Assembly (NCBI RefSeq): GCF_000303155.1
Contig: NC_018719.1
Span: forward strand, 2,604,001 to 2,668,000
Direction of reading: 5' to 3'
Origin: Candidatus Nitrososphaera gargensis Ga9.2
GTDB lineage: Archaea > Thermoproteota > Nitrososphaeria > Nitrososphaerales > Nitrososphaeraceae
Length of the DNA: 64,000 nt
Shown here: positions 9,268 to 17,114 of the stretch, piece by piece
Numbering within the stretch: position 1 is the stretch's first letter
Layout of the letters: the number at the start of each line of letters is the position of its first letter
Program-made: the position numbers and the translations under genes
Notes under the pieces: model-generated
Databases searched by the model: none
Told to the model about the DNA's origin: nothing
What the model saw: the letters and a program-made list of their open reading frames with translations, nothing else

Positions 9268-9296
9268 TTAACCATGTTAATCATGACCTAAATAGG
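9268..9296 (+). promoter_or_regulatory. palindromic operator plus TATA-like box
   Basis: TTAACCATGTTAA (9268-9280) followed by TCATGACCTAAATAGG. CCTAAATAGG is a TATA-like box about 25 bases upstream of a start site that would fall just before the cupredoxin ATG at 9315, so the mRNA would have little or no leader. It nearly repeats the block at 8984. Confidence 0.65.
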
Positions 9297-9314
9297 TCTA
9301 TTGATAAAGCTTGG

Positions 9315-9821
9315 ATGTATATGAAGAAGAAACGGTACGAGGAGAGGCAACGATCCAGCAGAATAACAAGGAAACGAATTATCACTTATGGGATTATTGC
9401 CACGGCTGTCAGTCTCATCAGTTATTTGGGCTATAATGCTATGATCCCGGTGAATGGCACCACCCCAGTTCTTGGAGCGCCTGCCAATCACTTTATCAAG
9501 GCAACGCACTCCTCAAGTTCTGGATATACTTGGGTTAGCATAGCCTCTGCCAAAGTCAAGGGCATAAGAAACACAGGAGGCAATGTAATAAACCCTGATT
9601 ATGCCTTCAACAAGGGAGAATTAGAGACCTTCCACGTGATAAACGAAGATTACACCACCAAGTCAAATCATAATTTCAATATAGATGAGTTCAATGTCCA
9701 TACAAAAGATTTAGCGTACTATGAAAGTCAAACTATCACATTCGTTGCTGACAAAACCGGCACTTTTGAGTATTATTGCACCATTCACCCTGAGATGAAG
9801 GGGGAAATCGTAATAGACTAG
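9315..9821 (+). CDS. membrane-anchored cupredoxin (plastocyanin-like)
   Basis: 168 residues. A single N-terminal membrane anchor spans about 22-42 after a basic start (KKKRYEERQR), so the domain faces outward. The blue-copper site is complete: His119 in SNHNFNIDE, then Cys155, His158 and Met161 in YYCTIHPEMKG. The fold region with VINPDYAFNKGE and TFVADKTGTFEYYC is typical of plastocyanin/nitrosocyanin-type domains that are abundant in ammonia-oxidising archaea, where they are thought to carry electrons. It is followed at 33 bp by a two-helix membrane protein in the same direction. Confidence 0.85.
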   Translation: MYMKKKRYEERQRSSRITRKRIITYGIIATAVSLISYLGYNAMIPVNGTTPVLGAPANHFIKATHSSSSGYTWVSIASAKVKGIRNTGGNVINPDYAFNKGELETFHVINEDYTTKSNHNFNIDEFNVHTKDLAYYESQTITFVADKTGTFEYYCTIHPEMKGEIVID

Positions 9822-9854
9822 TGGAAGAAGAAAAGGTGGTGGATGTCATAGCAT

Positions 9855-10241
9855 ATGAGCGAAGACAAACAACAAGAACAATCCCGCCAAAATATCTTGA
9901 CGCTGCTTGATGGCTTTATTGAACAAATTCAGCAAATAAGAAGAATACTTTTAGGCATGTCGCTTTCAGCAATTATCCTAGCGCCGCTAGCCATCGCATT
10001 ATCTGTTTATCTAATTCTTCATCCATCGTTCTTTGAAATACTGCAAATAGAAAATGAGTTTGGCTTGATTCTGAGTATATTACTTGGAGCAGTAATCATC
10101 ATTTCAGCAATCTGGCTCTTGACAGGCATAAAGCAGTATTATTCTATGAATCACTGGAAGAACAGGTACATCGAATACCAGAATGAAAAGGAAGCAATTG
10201 ACAAAAAGATAGCATCGCAATTTGGTCTAGATCAAGAGTAA
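9855..10241 (+). CDS. two-helix membrane protein beside the cupredoxin
   Basis: 128 residues. A polar, Gln-rich N-terminus (residues 1-32) is followed by two membrane helices (about 33-56 and 70-92) and a charged C-terminal coil (HWKNRYIEYQNEKEAIDKK). It is probably co-transcribed with the cupredoxin. Its last 15 bases overlap the end of the convergent winged-helix gene at 10227. No family is recognised. Confidence 0.7.
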   Translation: MSEDKQQEQSRQNILTLLDGFIEQIQQIRRILLGMSLSAIILAPLAIALSVYLILHPSFFEILQIENEFGLILSILLGAVIIISAIWLLTGIKQYYSMNHWKNRYIEYQNEKEAIDKKIASQFGLDQE

Positions 10242-10580
10242 CAGCATCAAATCTTTGGCTGTTGTAGTAGTGGATTTTTTCTTTTCAACTTTTCTGCGTG
10301 GAAACACCTTTTCGTATGGTTCTAGGATGTCTCTGCAAAATGCCATACCTTTTTGTGTAGGCCGATAAAAAGTCACAGTCCGTTTTCCGACAATCTGCTC
10401 TCTGCGTTCTATCATTTCATTTTCCTCCAAGTCATCAAGGATGGCCTTATGTTTTTTCAGATTCAGACCGCAAAAGCTGATCAAGGCAGTCTGGTTCAGC
10501 TCACCATATTCAACGAGCTTCAGAATAACATCCTTGATGATGTAAATCCTATCCCTGTACGAGCTTGGCGAACCAGACAT
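10227..10580 (-). CDS. winged-helix DNA-binding protein, candidate regulator of the TTAAC palindromes
   Basis: 117 residues. Residues about 10-85 form a winged helix: YIIKDVILKLVEYGE, a recognition helix around QTALISFCGLNLKKHKAILDDLEENEMIER, and a wing GKRTVTFYRPTQKG. The C-terminal tail is basic (PRRKVEKKK). It resembles archaeal MarR-like single-domain regulators. The palindrome at 10641-10653 lies directly upstream of its TATA-like box (AAAATATAG), which suggests autoregulation, and the same palindrome occurs before its neighbours. That the protein binds the palindrome is inference. Confidence 0.75.
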   Translation of the reverse strand: MSGSPSSYRDRIYIIKDVILKLVEYGELNQTALISFCGLNLKKHKAILDDLEENEMIERREQIVGKRTVTFYRPTQKGMAFCRDILEPYEKVFPRRKVEKKKSTTTTAKDLMLLLLI

Positions 10581-10640
10581 GCCTATTGCAGACTTGGTTG
10601 GCGGTAACAGACACCCGAATATAACCTCTATATTTTCAAG

Positions 10641-10653
10641 TTAACATAGTTAA
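10641..10653 (-). promoter_or_regulatory. palindromic operator of the winged-helix gene
   Basis: TTAACATAGTTAA; the reverse complement TTAACTATGTTAA lies just upstream of an AAAATATAG box on the minus strand. Fourth copy of the palindrome found in 2.1 kb. Confidence 0.6.
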
Positions 10654-10711
10654 GCGACGCTTTAATAACTTTGGGACATAGCACGCTCTACCCCAAAGTA
10701 CTTCACACAAA

Positions 10712-10779
10712 ATGGCTCTGTCCCCAAAACTCCTCTTATGCCAATCCTAGATGTGAGCCATTATGTGGGACAGAGCCAT
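10712..10779. repeat. perfect 13-bp inverted repeat
   Basis: ATGGCTCTGTCCC (10712-10724) and GGGACAGAGCCAT (10767-10779) are perfect inverted copies around a 42-base spacer. The end sequence GGCTCTGTCCC recalls the start of IS6-like terminal repeats. There is no transposase between or near them, so this could be a small MITE-like remnant or a hairpin. Confidence 0.5.
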
Positions 10780-10912
10780 AACAAAAGTGCCTGCTTGAAG
10801 CATTGCTAACATTATTATTATCATAACATGCGTTTTTTCAGCTGAAGTTTCACCAAGTGTTCCTACTGAAATCAAGAACTATAATAGAAACTTGGTTGTA
10901 CATTATAACGGC

Positions 10913-11050
10913 ATGGGCTATCGCGTAGTCTGTGAGCGACATAGTCTGAAGCAGTTCTGCAGTACAATGAGCGAGGCCAAATCAATTCAAGTTCAGCATC
11001 GCCGCGAAGGCTGCCTAGAAGCTGAAATAAAAAAGCCCAGGCAGAGATAA
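10913..11050 (+). CDS. possible 45-aa small Cys/His protein
   Basis: ATG 10913 to TAA 11050. The product begins MGYRVVCERHS, has Cys7, His10, Cys16 and Cys34, and ends basic (EIKKPRQR). The Cys/His content and the segment EAKSIQVQHRREGCLEAEIKKP recall small thaumarchaeal zinc proteins. There is no clear Shine-Dalgarno sequence. Moderate support only. Confidence 0.4.
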   Translation: MGYRVVCERHSLKQFCSTMSEAKSIQVQHRREGCLEAEIKKPRQR

Positions 11051-11183
11051 CAGTCTGCTTTGGAGAGGCACTTTGCTGCCTTGGCTGTTATGCGCTTGCT
11101 GCGCAGCTGGTGTGAGGGAAAGTTACAGTAAATTCTTACTTGTGACTTTATATCCAAAGAACATCGTTTTAGCATTTGTAATC

Positions 11184-12890
11184 TTGGAAAGTGCAAAGAG
11201 GTGGATCGATTCCGAGGACGCAGAGAGGACAGAAGTCCTTCACAACTTTGAGGATATCCTCGCATGCGCTCTTGGCATATTGCAAAAGATTGTCAAATCC
11301 CATGACCTGTGCTTGGATCCATGGGGGCCATCGGCGGTCTTGGGCACTGAGGATGTTAAGAATGTGTTTGTCGCCGTCCATGACAGAGGCGCCAAGATCA
11401 GGCTGATAACGGAAATTACGGTTGCCAACATTCAATACTGCAAGGAATTTATGAAATTTGCCGATGTCCGCCATCTGGACAAGGTAAAGGGCAACTTCTC
11501 CATTAGTGATACAAAATGGTATACCGCTTCGGCCGTCGCTGAAAGAGACAAGCCGCCTCCCTACTTGATCTATAGCACAGTAAAGGAAATCGCAGAGCAG
11601 CACCAGTACCTCTTTGAAACCCTATGGAACAAGGCGCTTCCCGCAGAGCAGAGAATAAGGGAGATCGAAGAAGGAATCGAGTCTACAAATCTGGAGTTCA
11701 TTTCAAACCCAAGTGAATCAATCAAGCGTGCCTGGGGTTTGATAAGAGCAGCAAAGCATGAGGTCATGGTAATGTTTTCCAGCCCCAATGCGTTTCGCCG
11801 GCAACTTGCAATGGGAGGAATGGAGGTGTTGCAGGAAGCGGCCAAAAACGGCGTGAGGATCGAATTGCTTGTACCTTCTGACAGGGACGTCGCACAGACT
11901 TTGGGTCATGTCAGGTCCGCCCTCCCCCAAGCTGAATTTCAAGCGATGGATGCAAGCCTTACAACAAGCATTACAATCGTCCTTGTTGATCATGAAAAAT
12001 GCATGATCTTTGAGCTAAAAGATGACAGCGCGACGAATTCGCGGCAGGCGGTTGGTCTTGCCCTGTATTCTGATAGCAGGTCAATAGTCACCTTCTACGC
12101 TGCAATCTTAGAAGCAATCTGGAAGCAGAGCGAGCTTAACGAGCAGATCCGTCAAGCCAATGAAAAGCTTGAAGACGCCTACAAGAGGCTCGAAGCTCAT
12201 GAAAATGCGCAAAAGGAGTTCATCAATGTAGCAGCGCATGAGCTCAGGACGCCCGTCCAGCCGCTCCTTGGCATCACCGAGCTTATTCAGAACGCCATGG
12301 ACGGCAAGGAAAAGGGAGAGATAACAAAGGAAGAGCTGGAAATGCTAGTGCGCAATGCAAAGAGGCTTGAGCGGCTGTCATCGGACATTCTAGAAGTGTC
12401 CAGAATCGAAAGCCAGTCGCTAAAACTGAACAAGGAAAGGATGGACATGAACCAGAAAATACAGAATGTGATAAAGGATGTAAAACTACTCATCCCAAGT
12501 CACAAGCATATAGAGATCATCTTTGAACCAAAGGCAGAGCCAATAGTGGTTGAGGCTGATAAGCCCAGAATCTTTGAAGTGTTATCAAACATCCTCAGAA
12601 ATGCGATAAAATTTACTGAAGAGGGGACAATCCGAGTTACGCTAGAAGAGAGCGATGGTCAGGCTGTTGTTCAGATCAGGGACACCGGCAGGGGGATCGA
12701 CCCGGAAATATTTCCAAGGCTGTTCACAAAGTTTGCCAGCAAGTCGGAACAGGGCACGGGCTTGGGACTCTATTTGTCAAAGAGGATCATTGAAGCTCAT
12801 GGCGGAAAGATATGGGCAGAAAACAACAAGGACGACAGAGGCGCAACATTCACTTTTACCCTTCCGCTTTCTACAAAGCGAGAGAAATAA
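11184..12890 (+). CDS. cytoplasmic sensor histidine kinase with PLD/TrmB-like sensor
   Basis: The frame is open from 11073, but the family-like sequence begins near LESAKRWIDSEDAE, so the TTG at 11184 is chosen (568 residues). Residues 1-320 form a sensor region with no membrane helix, including a part like the TrmB/PLD-type domain (SPNAFRRQLAMGG...NGVRIELLVPSDRD). A coiled linker leads to the HisKA domain with H-box NVAAHELRTPVQP near residue 352, N-box VLSNILRNAIKFT near 468, G1 DTGRGID, F-box LFTKF and G2 GTGLGLYLSKRIIEAHGG near 524. All catalytic boxes are intact. It converges with a receiver gene 11 bp away, its likely partner. Confidence 0.85.
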   Translation: MESAKRWIDSEDAERTEVLHNFEDILACALGILQKIVKSHDLCLDPWGPSAVLGTEDVKNVFVAVHDRGAKIRLITEITVANIQYCKEFMKFADVRHLDKVKGNFSISDTKWYTASAVAERDKPPPYLIYSTVKEIAEQHQYLFETLWNKALPAEQRIREIEEGIESTNLEFISNPSESIKRAWGLIRAAKHEVMVMFSSPNAFRRQLAMGGMEVLQEAAKNGVRIELLVPSDRDVAQTLGHVRSALPQAEFQAMDASLTTSITIVLVDHEKCMIFELKDDSATNSRQAVGLALYSDSRSIVTFYAAILEAIWKQSELNEQIRQANEKLEDAYKRLEAHENAQKEFINVAAHELRTPVQPLLGITELIQNAMDGKEKGEITKEELEMLVRNAKRLERLSSDILEVSRIESQSLKLNKERMDMNQKIQNVIKDVKLLIPSHKHIEIIFEPKAEPIVVEADKPRIFEVLSNILRNAIKFTEEGTIRVTLEESDGQAVVQIRDTGRGIDPEIFPRLFTKFASKSEQGTGLGLYLSKRIIEAHGGKIWAENNKDDRGATFTFTLPLSTKREK

Positions 12891-12901
12891 AAAAGAAGTT
12901 C

Positions 12902-13300
12902 TTACGAATCAAGCAGCTCTCTCAGTTTCTCTGCCAATAGCCTGACAGACATTGGTTTTGTTATAAAACAACACCCGTTCCATGTAGGAAACCTTCTTTG
13001 GTACTCCTCCTGATAACTGGTAAAGGCAGTGAAAAAGCACACTTTTGTCTTTGCTGCGTCATCAACCTTGCTCTTTATGGCGTCGTAGAATTGAAAGCCA
13101 TCCATCCTTGGCATCCTGATATCGATAACAATCATGTCATAGCTGCGCAGATCCATGGCCAGCGCCTGTTCTGCGCTAGTCGCCACATCCACCGAGAAGC
13201 CATGGTTTTTTGAGACCTTTACAACATTTAGTATGTCGACCTCGTCATCCACGTAAAGCAGGCGGGCCAGCTTTCTGCCAGTGGTTACAGCAGCGGACAT
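12902..13300 (-). CDS. response regulator, receiver domain only
   Basis: 132 residues from ATG 13300. The receiver signature is complete: D18/D19 in LLYVDDE, phospho-acceptor D60 in VIDIRMPRMDG, T91 in FFTAF and K115 in FITKP. There is no DNA-binding or enzymatic output domain. It lies tail to tail with the intact kinase at 11184, and is the most likely phosphorylation partner. The same class as 55494-55907 and 789-1328. Confidence 0.85.
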   Translation of the reverse strand: MSAAVTTGRKLARLLYVDDEVDILNVVKVSKNHGFSVDVATSAEQALAMDLRSYDMIVIDIRMPRMDGFQFYDAIKSKVDDAAKTKVCFFTAFTSYQEEYQRRFPTWNGCCFITKPMSVRLLAEKLRELLDS

Positions 13301-13446
13301 GAGGTTTGGTCACCGCTAACCGGTGCATGATGATTATTTATGTATTGTAGCTTGCCTGGCTGCTTTTTGCAGTAAAATCTTCTATGACTTTACTTCAGCT
13401 ATTTTAAATCCACGCTTGCTGAAAATGAGGCAAAAAGCTGATCTGG

Positions 13447-13758
13447 TTGTTATTAAGAGAGAATTCTGGTAAACAAATCGACGGCCGCACCGAAACAAAG
13501 ATCCTCGAAGACCTTTTTGATGACAAGGTCAACAAGGCCATAGACGCCAACAGGTATCAGGTAAGAGAAGCTCTGAAAGAGATAGAAAGGAATACCCGCG
13601 CATTCTATCTGACGAACACAGAATACCACAGGCGCATGATGGAAGAAGCCAAGACAAAAGGTGACATTGCCACGGCGATCCACCACCAAGTCTTGATGGA
13701 AACATATCAGGGCATACTGAAGAATTTCTCGTTGTCTGAGAGCTACGACAGAGCGTAG
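13447..13758 (+). CDS. hypothetical helical protein
   Basis: 103 residues. The start is TTG 13447 because no ATG precedes it in frame; a start inside the first 20 residues is possible. The product is strongly helical and charged, with coiled-coil-like segments (REALKEIERNTRAFY, RRMMEEAKTKGDI). No membrane segment, no metal motif. Not recognised. Alone between a receiver gene and a broken Cys-rich gene. Confidence 0.5.
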   Translation: MLLRENSGKQIDGRTETKILEDLFDDKVNKAIDANRYQVREALKEIERNTRAFYLTNTEYHRRMMEEAKTKGDIATAIHHQVLMETYQGILKNFSLSESYDRA

Positions 13759-13828
13759 TAGTGCAAAAAATCTCATGCTTTCGCACAGTTCGCCAAGGCA
13801 TTAATAAACAGTGCCGAGCCCGCACGAA

Positions 13829-14340
13829 TCAAACCTGTGCGCCATGCCCTATCTTTACAATATAGCCGCAGCTCATCCTTGGCTTGAATTTACCCTCCAT
13901 CAGCAGACAGTTGCCAGAATATACAAATAATATTTGCAGTCCTTGCACTGAAAGCCCTGTGCGCCTTCCTTGATGACGTAGCCTTCTTTGTATTTCAGTT
14001 TCCTGCCTGCACCCTTCACATACATCCAGATAATGTCGCCGGGCAGCATCCCGTCGCCTTTGGGCAAGAAAAATTTTGAAATTCCTTTTTCATTGTTGAT
14101 TTTTCCTCCCACGACGTGGCATCTGCCTTCATCACCTAGGTTGAATTTGCATTTGATGCATGAATGGTTGTGTTGTTGCCACGATCCTGTATGGTATAGT
14201 TTGCTTCGTCCTTTGGAATCTTTTTCTTTTGGTACATCATCTGAAGCAGGGCTGCATCTGGTGGGGAAATGTCGCGCTCGTCCTGCGGCCCCTTGGCCTT
14301 TGCAACAGCTGATTCTTTTGCCCCAAAAGGATATGATCAT
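13829..14340 (-). pseudogene. frameshifted Cys-rich (HiPIP-like) protein
   Basis: The central frame carries two similar Cys modules: CIKCKFNLGDEGRCHVVGGKI and CKDCKYYLY. After the second module the frame ends, but a change of frame near 13915 (an apparent extra 'at' in a tatat run) continues as SGNCLLMEGKFKPRMSCGYI to a stop at 13829. Upstream, a second frame (AKESAVAKAKGPQDERD, QMMYQKKKIPKDEANYT) reads better than the long frame, so another shift lies near 14165. The Cys-x2-Cys...Cys layout resembles high-potential iron-sulfur proteins, but that assignment is tentative. Confidence 0.55.
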
Positions 14341-14352
14341 CTTTTACTGCTG

Positions 14353-14790
14353 TTAGACTACGGGCAGCACTAGCCACATGATGCCCCACAGTATCTTCAT
14401 GTAGAGCAGCCCCGTCTTTGCTTCCTCTGCCAGCTTCTTCCTCAATGCAATTCGTATGTGCGACGGCAGCCTGTTTTTCCTGCGCACTTCGTGTCTATCC
14501 TTCCTTGTTGCCAGCTTGGCGCCCCTTCCAACGGTATTGGACCCTGGGGCGAGGAGTATCGCCCTCCCTTCGCCAAGCATCCTGTAGAATTTGTAATCCC
14601 TTGTGATGAGCACCTCGTCTGCGTGCATCATCTTGGCGATTTCGTGATCCTTCAGCGCGGAATTGATGTCTGCCACGTGCCTCACTACCAGTCCGCTGTT
14701 CCTCAAGTTGTTGGCTAGGTCTCTTGACACGCAGGCGTCTACGATCACCCGCCTGCTGTTGATTTTACTGACCAAGCTTGCGTCGATCAT
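14353..14790 (-). CDS. DUF5615/Mut7-C-type PIN-like protein with C-terminal helix
   Basis: 145 residues. The N-terminal domain reads RVIVDACVSRDLANNLRNSG, then VRHVADINSALKDHEIAKMM and ADEVLITRDYKFYRM, the pattern of PIN-like DUF5615/Mut7-C nucleases, with acidic residues at the ends of the strands (VDACV, ITRDY). A basic middle part (RKDRHEVRRKN) is followed by a C-terminal hydrophobic helix (LLYMKILWGIMWLVLPVV), so it may be membrane-associated, which is unusual. No antitoxin partner was found next to it. Confidence 0.65.
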   Translation of the reverse strand: MIDASLVSKINSRRVIVDACVSRDLANNLRNSGLVVRHVADINSALKDHEIAKMMHADEVLITRDYKFYRMLGEGRAILLAPGSNTVGRGAKLATRKDRHEVRRKNRLPSHIRIALRKKLAEEAKTGLLYMKILWGIMWLVLPVV

Positions 14791-14867
14791 TGCCTATTAC
14801 TATAATGCATGAACATCCTTATGAGGACTATTGTGAGAGAGTGAGAGAGAGAAATAATATGGAGTAG

Positions 14868-14892
14868 GGGGCTCTGCCGGATTTGAACCGGC
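14868..14892 (-). other. tRNA 3'-end-like fragment (T arm and acceptor)
   Basis: On the minus strand the sequence reads GCCGG-TTCAAAT-CCGGC, a perfect 5-bp T stem with a consensus T loop, then AGAGCCC as a 3' acceptor strand. No 5' acceptor (GGGCTCT), D arm or anticodon arm can be paired with it upstream, so it is only a 3' fragment. Such fragments can mark attachment sites of integrated elements. Confidence 0.45.
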
Positions 14893-14897
14893 ATCAG

Positions 14898-15592
14898 CTA
14901 TGCGCTAGCGCATTGAGTGTTGTTGGTGGTTGTTATCATCATATCCTTCCATATGTTGTATATGTGAACCTGTTCTGCGGTCAAAACCTGCATTGTGTCC
15001 AAGTGGGCAGATAAATGAACAAACCTAAGTTGCCCATAGAGGTGTGCGCTCTTGTCAAGCATGAGCTTTAGATTTTCTGCAGTCATTGTCTTGTTGGCAA
15101 ATGCTCTGTCCATATCATGCTCGATGGCGATAATTGCAGCCCCCTATGCTCTTTGCCTTGGCTGACATGTCTTGATATATGAACTCGATTTCTGTTCTTT
15201 GGCTATCGGTCAATTGGAGTTCTGACGCCATGTCCAAAACATGCTGGGGGCCGGGATAGCCGTTTAGTTCTGCGAGCTTTGCCATCACACCGAAGGCTTC
15301 GCCAGTGCCATTTTGAAGCGATTGAATATCCTTGTCAGAAAATGATTTGATATCTCGATTCCTGCCCTGCATATGGAGAAATTTTTTCCACGTCTGAGGA
15401 AGAGGAGGGCGTGCCGTCAGCAGCATGATGATTATTGTCATCTGCTACTGCATGCGGCTCGGCAGTTGCATCTGCCGTTGTTGTCGTCCCGCCAGTCAGT
15501 GAACTGGAAGCAGCAAAAAATACTCCAGAGACAAGAGCCGCGGCCATGACGACCATGACTAATCCAATTTGAAGGCTGGTAATAGTAGCCAT
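14898..15592 (-). pseudogene. frameshifted LTxxQ-type periplasmic metal/stress protein
   Basis: Three frames join into one protein: a signal anchor (MATITSLQIGLVMVVMAAAL), a polar linker, then ELQLTDSQRTEIEFIYQDM and, after a second frame change, VLTAEQVHIYNIWKDM. The two LTxxQ motifs with helices between them are the hallmark of CpxP/Spy/ZraP-like proteins. The frame changes fall in an A run near 15385 and a G run near 15140; in both cases removal of one base restores the frame. Both lesions are in homopolymers, so a sequencing error is a real alternative. Divergent from the HxlR-like gene at 15705. Confidence 0.65.
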
Positions 15593-15641
15593 TACGAACT
15601 TACTATAACAAGGTAAGTATAATAATTAGAAAGTTTAACCA

Positions 15642-15669
15642 GCGTTAGTAACTGAAAGTGGCGTTAGTA
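15642..15669. repeat. direct repeat GCGTTAGTA, operator candidate
   Basis: GCGTTAGTA occurs at 15642-15650 and 15661-15669, 19 bases apart, in the divergent promoter region between the LTxxQ gene and the HxlR-like gene. A TTTAACCAGC segment lies just before the first copy. Confidence 0.4.
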
Positions 15670-15704
15670 GGTAGGAAAAAAGTGACAGGAGGTATTATTA
15701 TTAC

Positions 15705-16070
15705 ATGTCTGCACACATGCTAGGGCAGCAACATGACTTTGAGTGGGTCAAGCAGAACATCAAGCGCTGCCCGATCAGCAACTCGATCTTTTAGGCAAAA
15801 ACTTTACAGTCTTCGCAACATGATAGTCTATGAGCAGACGCGGTTTAGCCAATTCATAAACACCATTGATGGAATAAATCCAAAGACACTGACGGCTAGG
15901 TTGCGCGAGCTTGAGCGAAACGGCATGATTGGGAGAAGGTGTATCCAGAAGTGCAGCGGCGAGTTGAATATTTCCTCAACGAAAAGGGAATGGCACTAAA
16001 GTCAGTGCTGGAACAGCTGGCAGCGTTTTCCATACAAAATTACCCTGATCAGATATTTCATAAAAAATAG
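15705..16070 (+). pseudogene. frameshifted HxlR-family regulator
   Basis: A GGAGG sequence precedes ATG 15705. The frame starts MSAHMLGQQHDFEWVKQNIKRCPISNSIF, shown here only in outline: the HxlR N-terminal Cys-Pro motif is present. Frame changes near 15792 and 15815 lead to IVYEQTRFSQFI, then GINPKTLTARLRELERNGMI, the typical HxlR recognition region, and a last change near 15950 leads to VEYFLNEKGMALKSVLEQLA and the stop at 16070. At least three indels; no intact regulator is made as the sequence stands. Confidence 0.75.
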
Positions 16071-16099
16071 TATATGCATGTTCGGTTCAATCCCTCTAA

Positions 16100-16265
16100 T
16101 TAGACCATCAGCTCATCAAGATGCTCTTTTGTAACAATCTTGCTCTGCAACAAACTCTTGGTGTGACAAAAGAGCAAACATGTCTTCCAAGTCGCAGCAG
16201 TAGCAGTGGCCATTGATGCATAACTCTCTTGATTCATGATCGCATAGACCGCATTTGCAGCGCAT
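16100..16265 (-). pseudogene. small Cys-rich protein, probable C-terminal frameshift
   Basis: ATG 16265 opens MRCKCGLCDHESRELCINGH, followed by CYCCDLEDMFALLS, with eight Cys in 24 residues. The same frame ends at 16116 after an atypical tail, while the next frame continues from the same point as TKSLLQSKIVTKEHLDELMV to a stop at 16100, which looks more protein-like. A single indel near 16170 would join them. The product would bind metal through its cysteines. The intact 49-residue version cannot be excluded. Confidence 0.5.
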
Positions 16266-16466
16266 AAGTTCTTTGCTCGGCGTCAAGATTAGCTTATTGT
16301 CTAAGCTACCGGCCGTTATTATTTAACAGGTGTCTATGATTATTCGATTTGTACGACGATAAAATATTAGCAGTCGATTTTTTGGTATTATAAAATCGAA
16401 TTAGTAGCATGGGTTTTCGCCAAAAAGGCTGCAGCTCTATATCATATGATGCGCAAATAGCATCAT

Positions 16467-16577
16467 ATGTTCGACGAAGAGCAAGAAGGAGGCGTTGAAC
16501 CTCCGCACATATGCCCAAAATGCGGCAGGACAACCAAGTTCGGCGGACACTGCGACTGCGAGCAGATATTCTGGTGA
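16467..16577 (+). CDS. 36-aa zinc-ribbon microprotein
   Basis: ATG 16467 to TGA 16577. MFDEEQEGGVEPPHICPKCG is followed by RTTKFGGHCDCEQIFW. CPKCG and CDC with an intervening His form a plausible zinc site. The acidic N-terminus and the compact size fit the set of tiny zinc proteins in this genome. Role unknown. Confidence 0.55.
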   Translation: MFDEEQEGGVEPPHICPKCGRTTKFGGHCDCEQIFW

Positions 16578-16745
16578 GAGCGGAGAGACAGTAAGATATC
16601 ATCATGCATATATAGCTAGCAATGCCAAATCAGCGAGGCGACTGACTCGCTCTCTGAGAGAAGAATTAGAACGGCATTTGCTTTCCTTATTCTGGAGGCG
16701 TCCTACCTAACTGATAAAAGTTACAAGCCCACCTGTCATCATGGC

Positions 16746-17024
16746 ATGCAAACAGCAAGACGGGGTTCTACAATTCCGGCGACCACCACTTTTACATGTG
16801 AAAGATGCCTGATGACATTCAGCACAAGAGAAGAGCTGAAAAATCACAGCGTCAGCGTGCATTCGGCTGCCGAAGCTAGGGCAAGGGGGATAATAATACG
16901 GATGCCGGAGCGCAGGACAGTGATTGTTGCCGTGGCGATCACTGGGGTATTTGCCGCCGGACTGGTATTGCAGTATTACTTGCGCAACAGAAGAGGAAGG
17001 GAAAGAAGAAGGATGATGCAATAA
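16746..17024 (+). CDS. C2H2 zinc finger with a membrane anchor
   Basis: 92 residues. A classical C2H2 finger (C-x2-C-x12-H-x4-H: CERCLMTF...KNHSVSVH) at about 17-40 is followed by a membrane helix (VIVAVAITGVFAAGLVLQYYL, about 58-78) and a basic tail (RNRRGRERRR). The positive tail suggests the C-terminus and, by inference, perhaps the finger orientation relative to the membrane. A membrane-bound C2H2 finger is unusual. Function unknown; fingers of this type recur at 19238, 24068 and 24770. Confidence 0.65.
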   Translation: MQTARRGSTIPATTTFTCERCLMTFSTREELKNHSVSVHSAAEARARGIIIRMPERRTVIVAVAITGVFAAGLVLQYYLRNRRGRERRRMMQ

Positions 17025-17114
17025 GAAAAAACGAAAAATGGGCAAGAAAAGAAAAGGTTGGCAGAGGCCTTTGCCGTTCTCTCTTCTATTTTTCTCAATG
17101 TCTTCTGCCTTGCT

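Noticed and set aside
11073-11183. N-terminal 37-residue extension of the 11184 kinase
   Set aside because: Cys/Leu-rich stretch not resembling the family start, so the TTG start at LESAKRW is preferred.
14868-15150. An intron-containing tRNA with its 5' end near 15140 (GGGGGCTGC)
   Set aside because: That GGGGGCTGC is part of the LTxxQ coding sequence (frame-changing G run), and only six of seven pairs would form at shifted positions.
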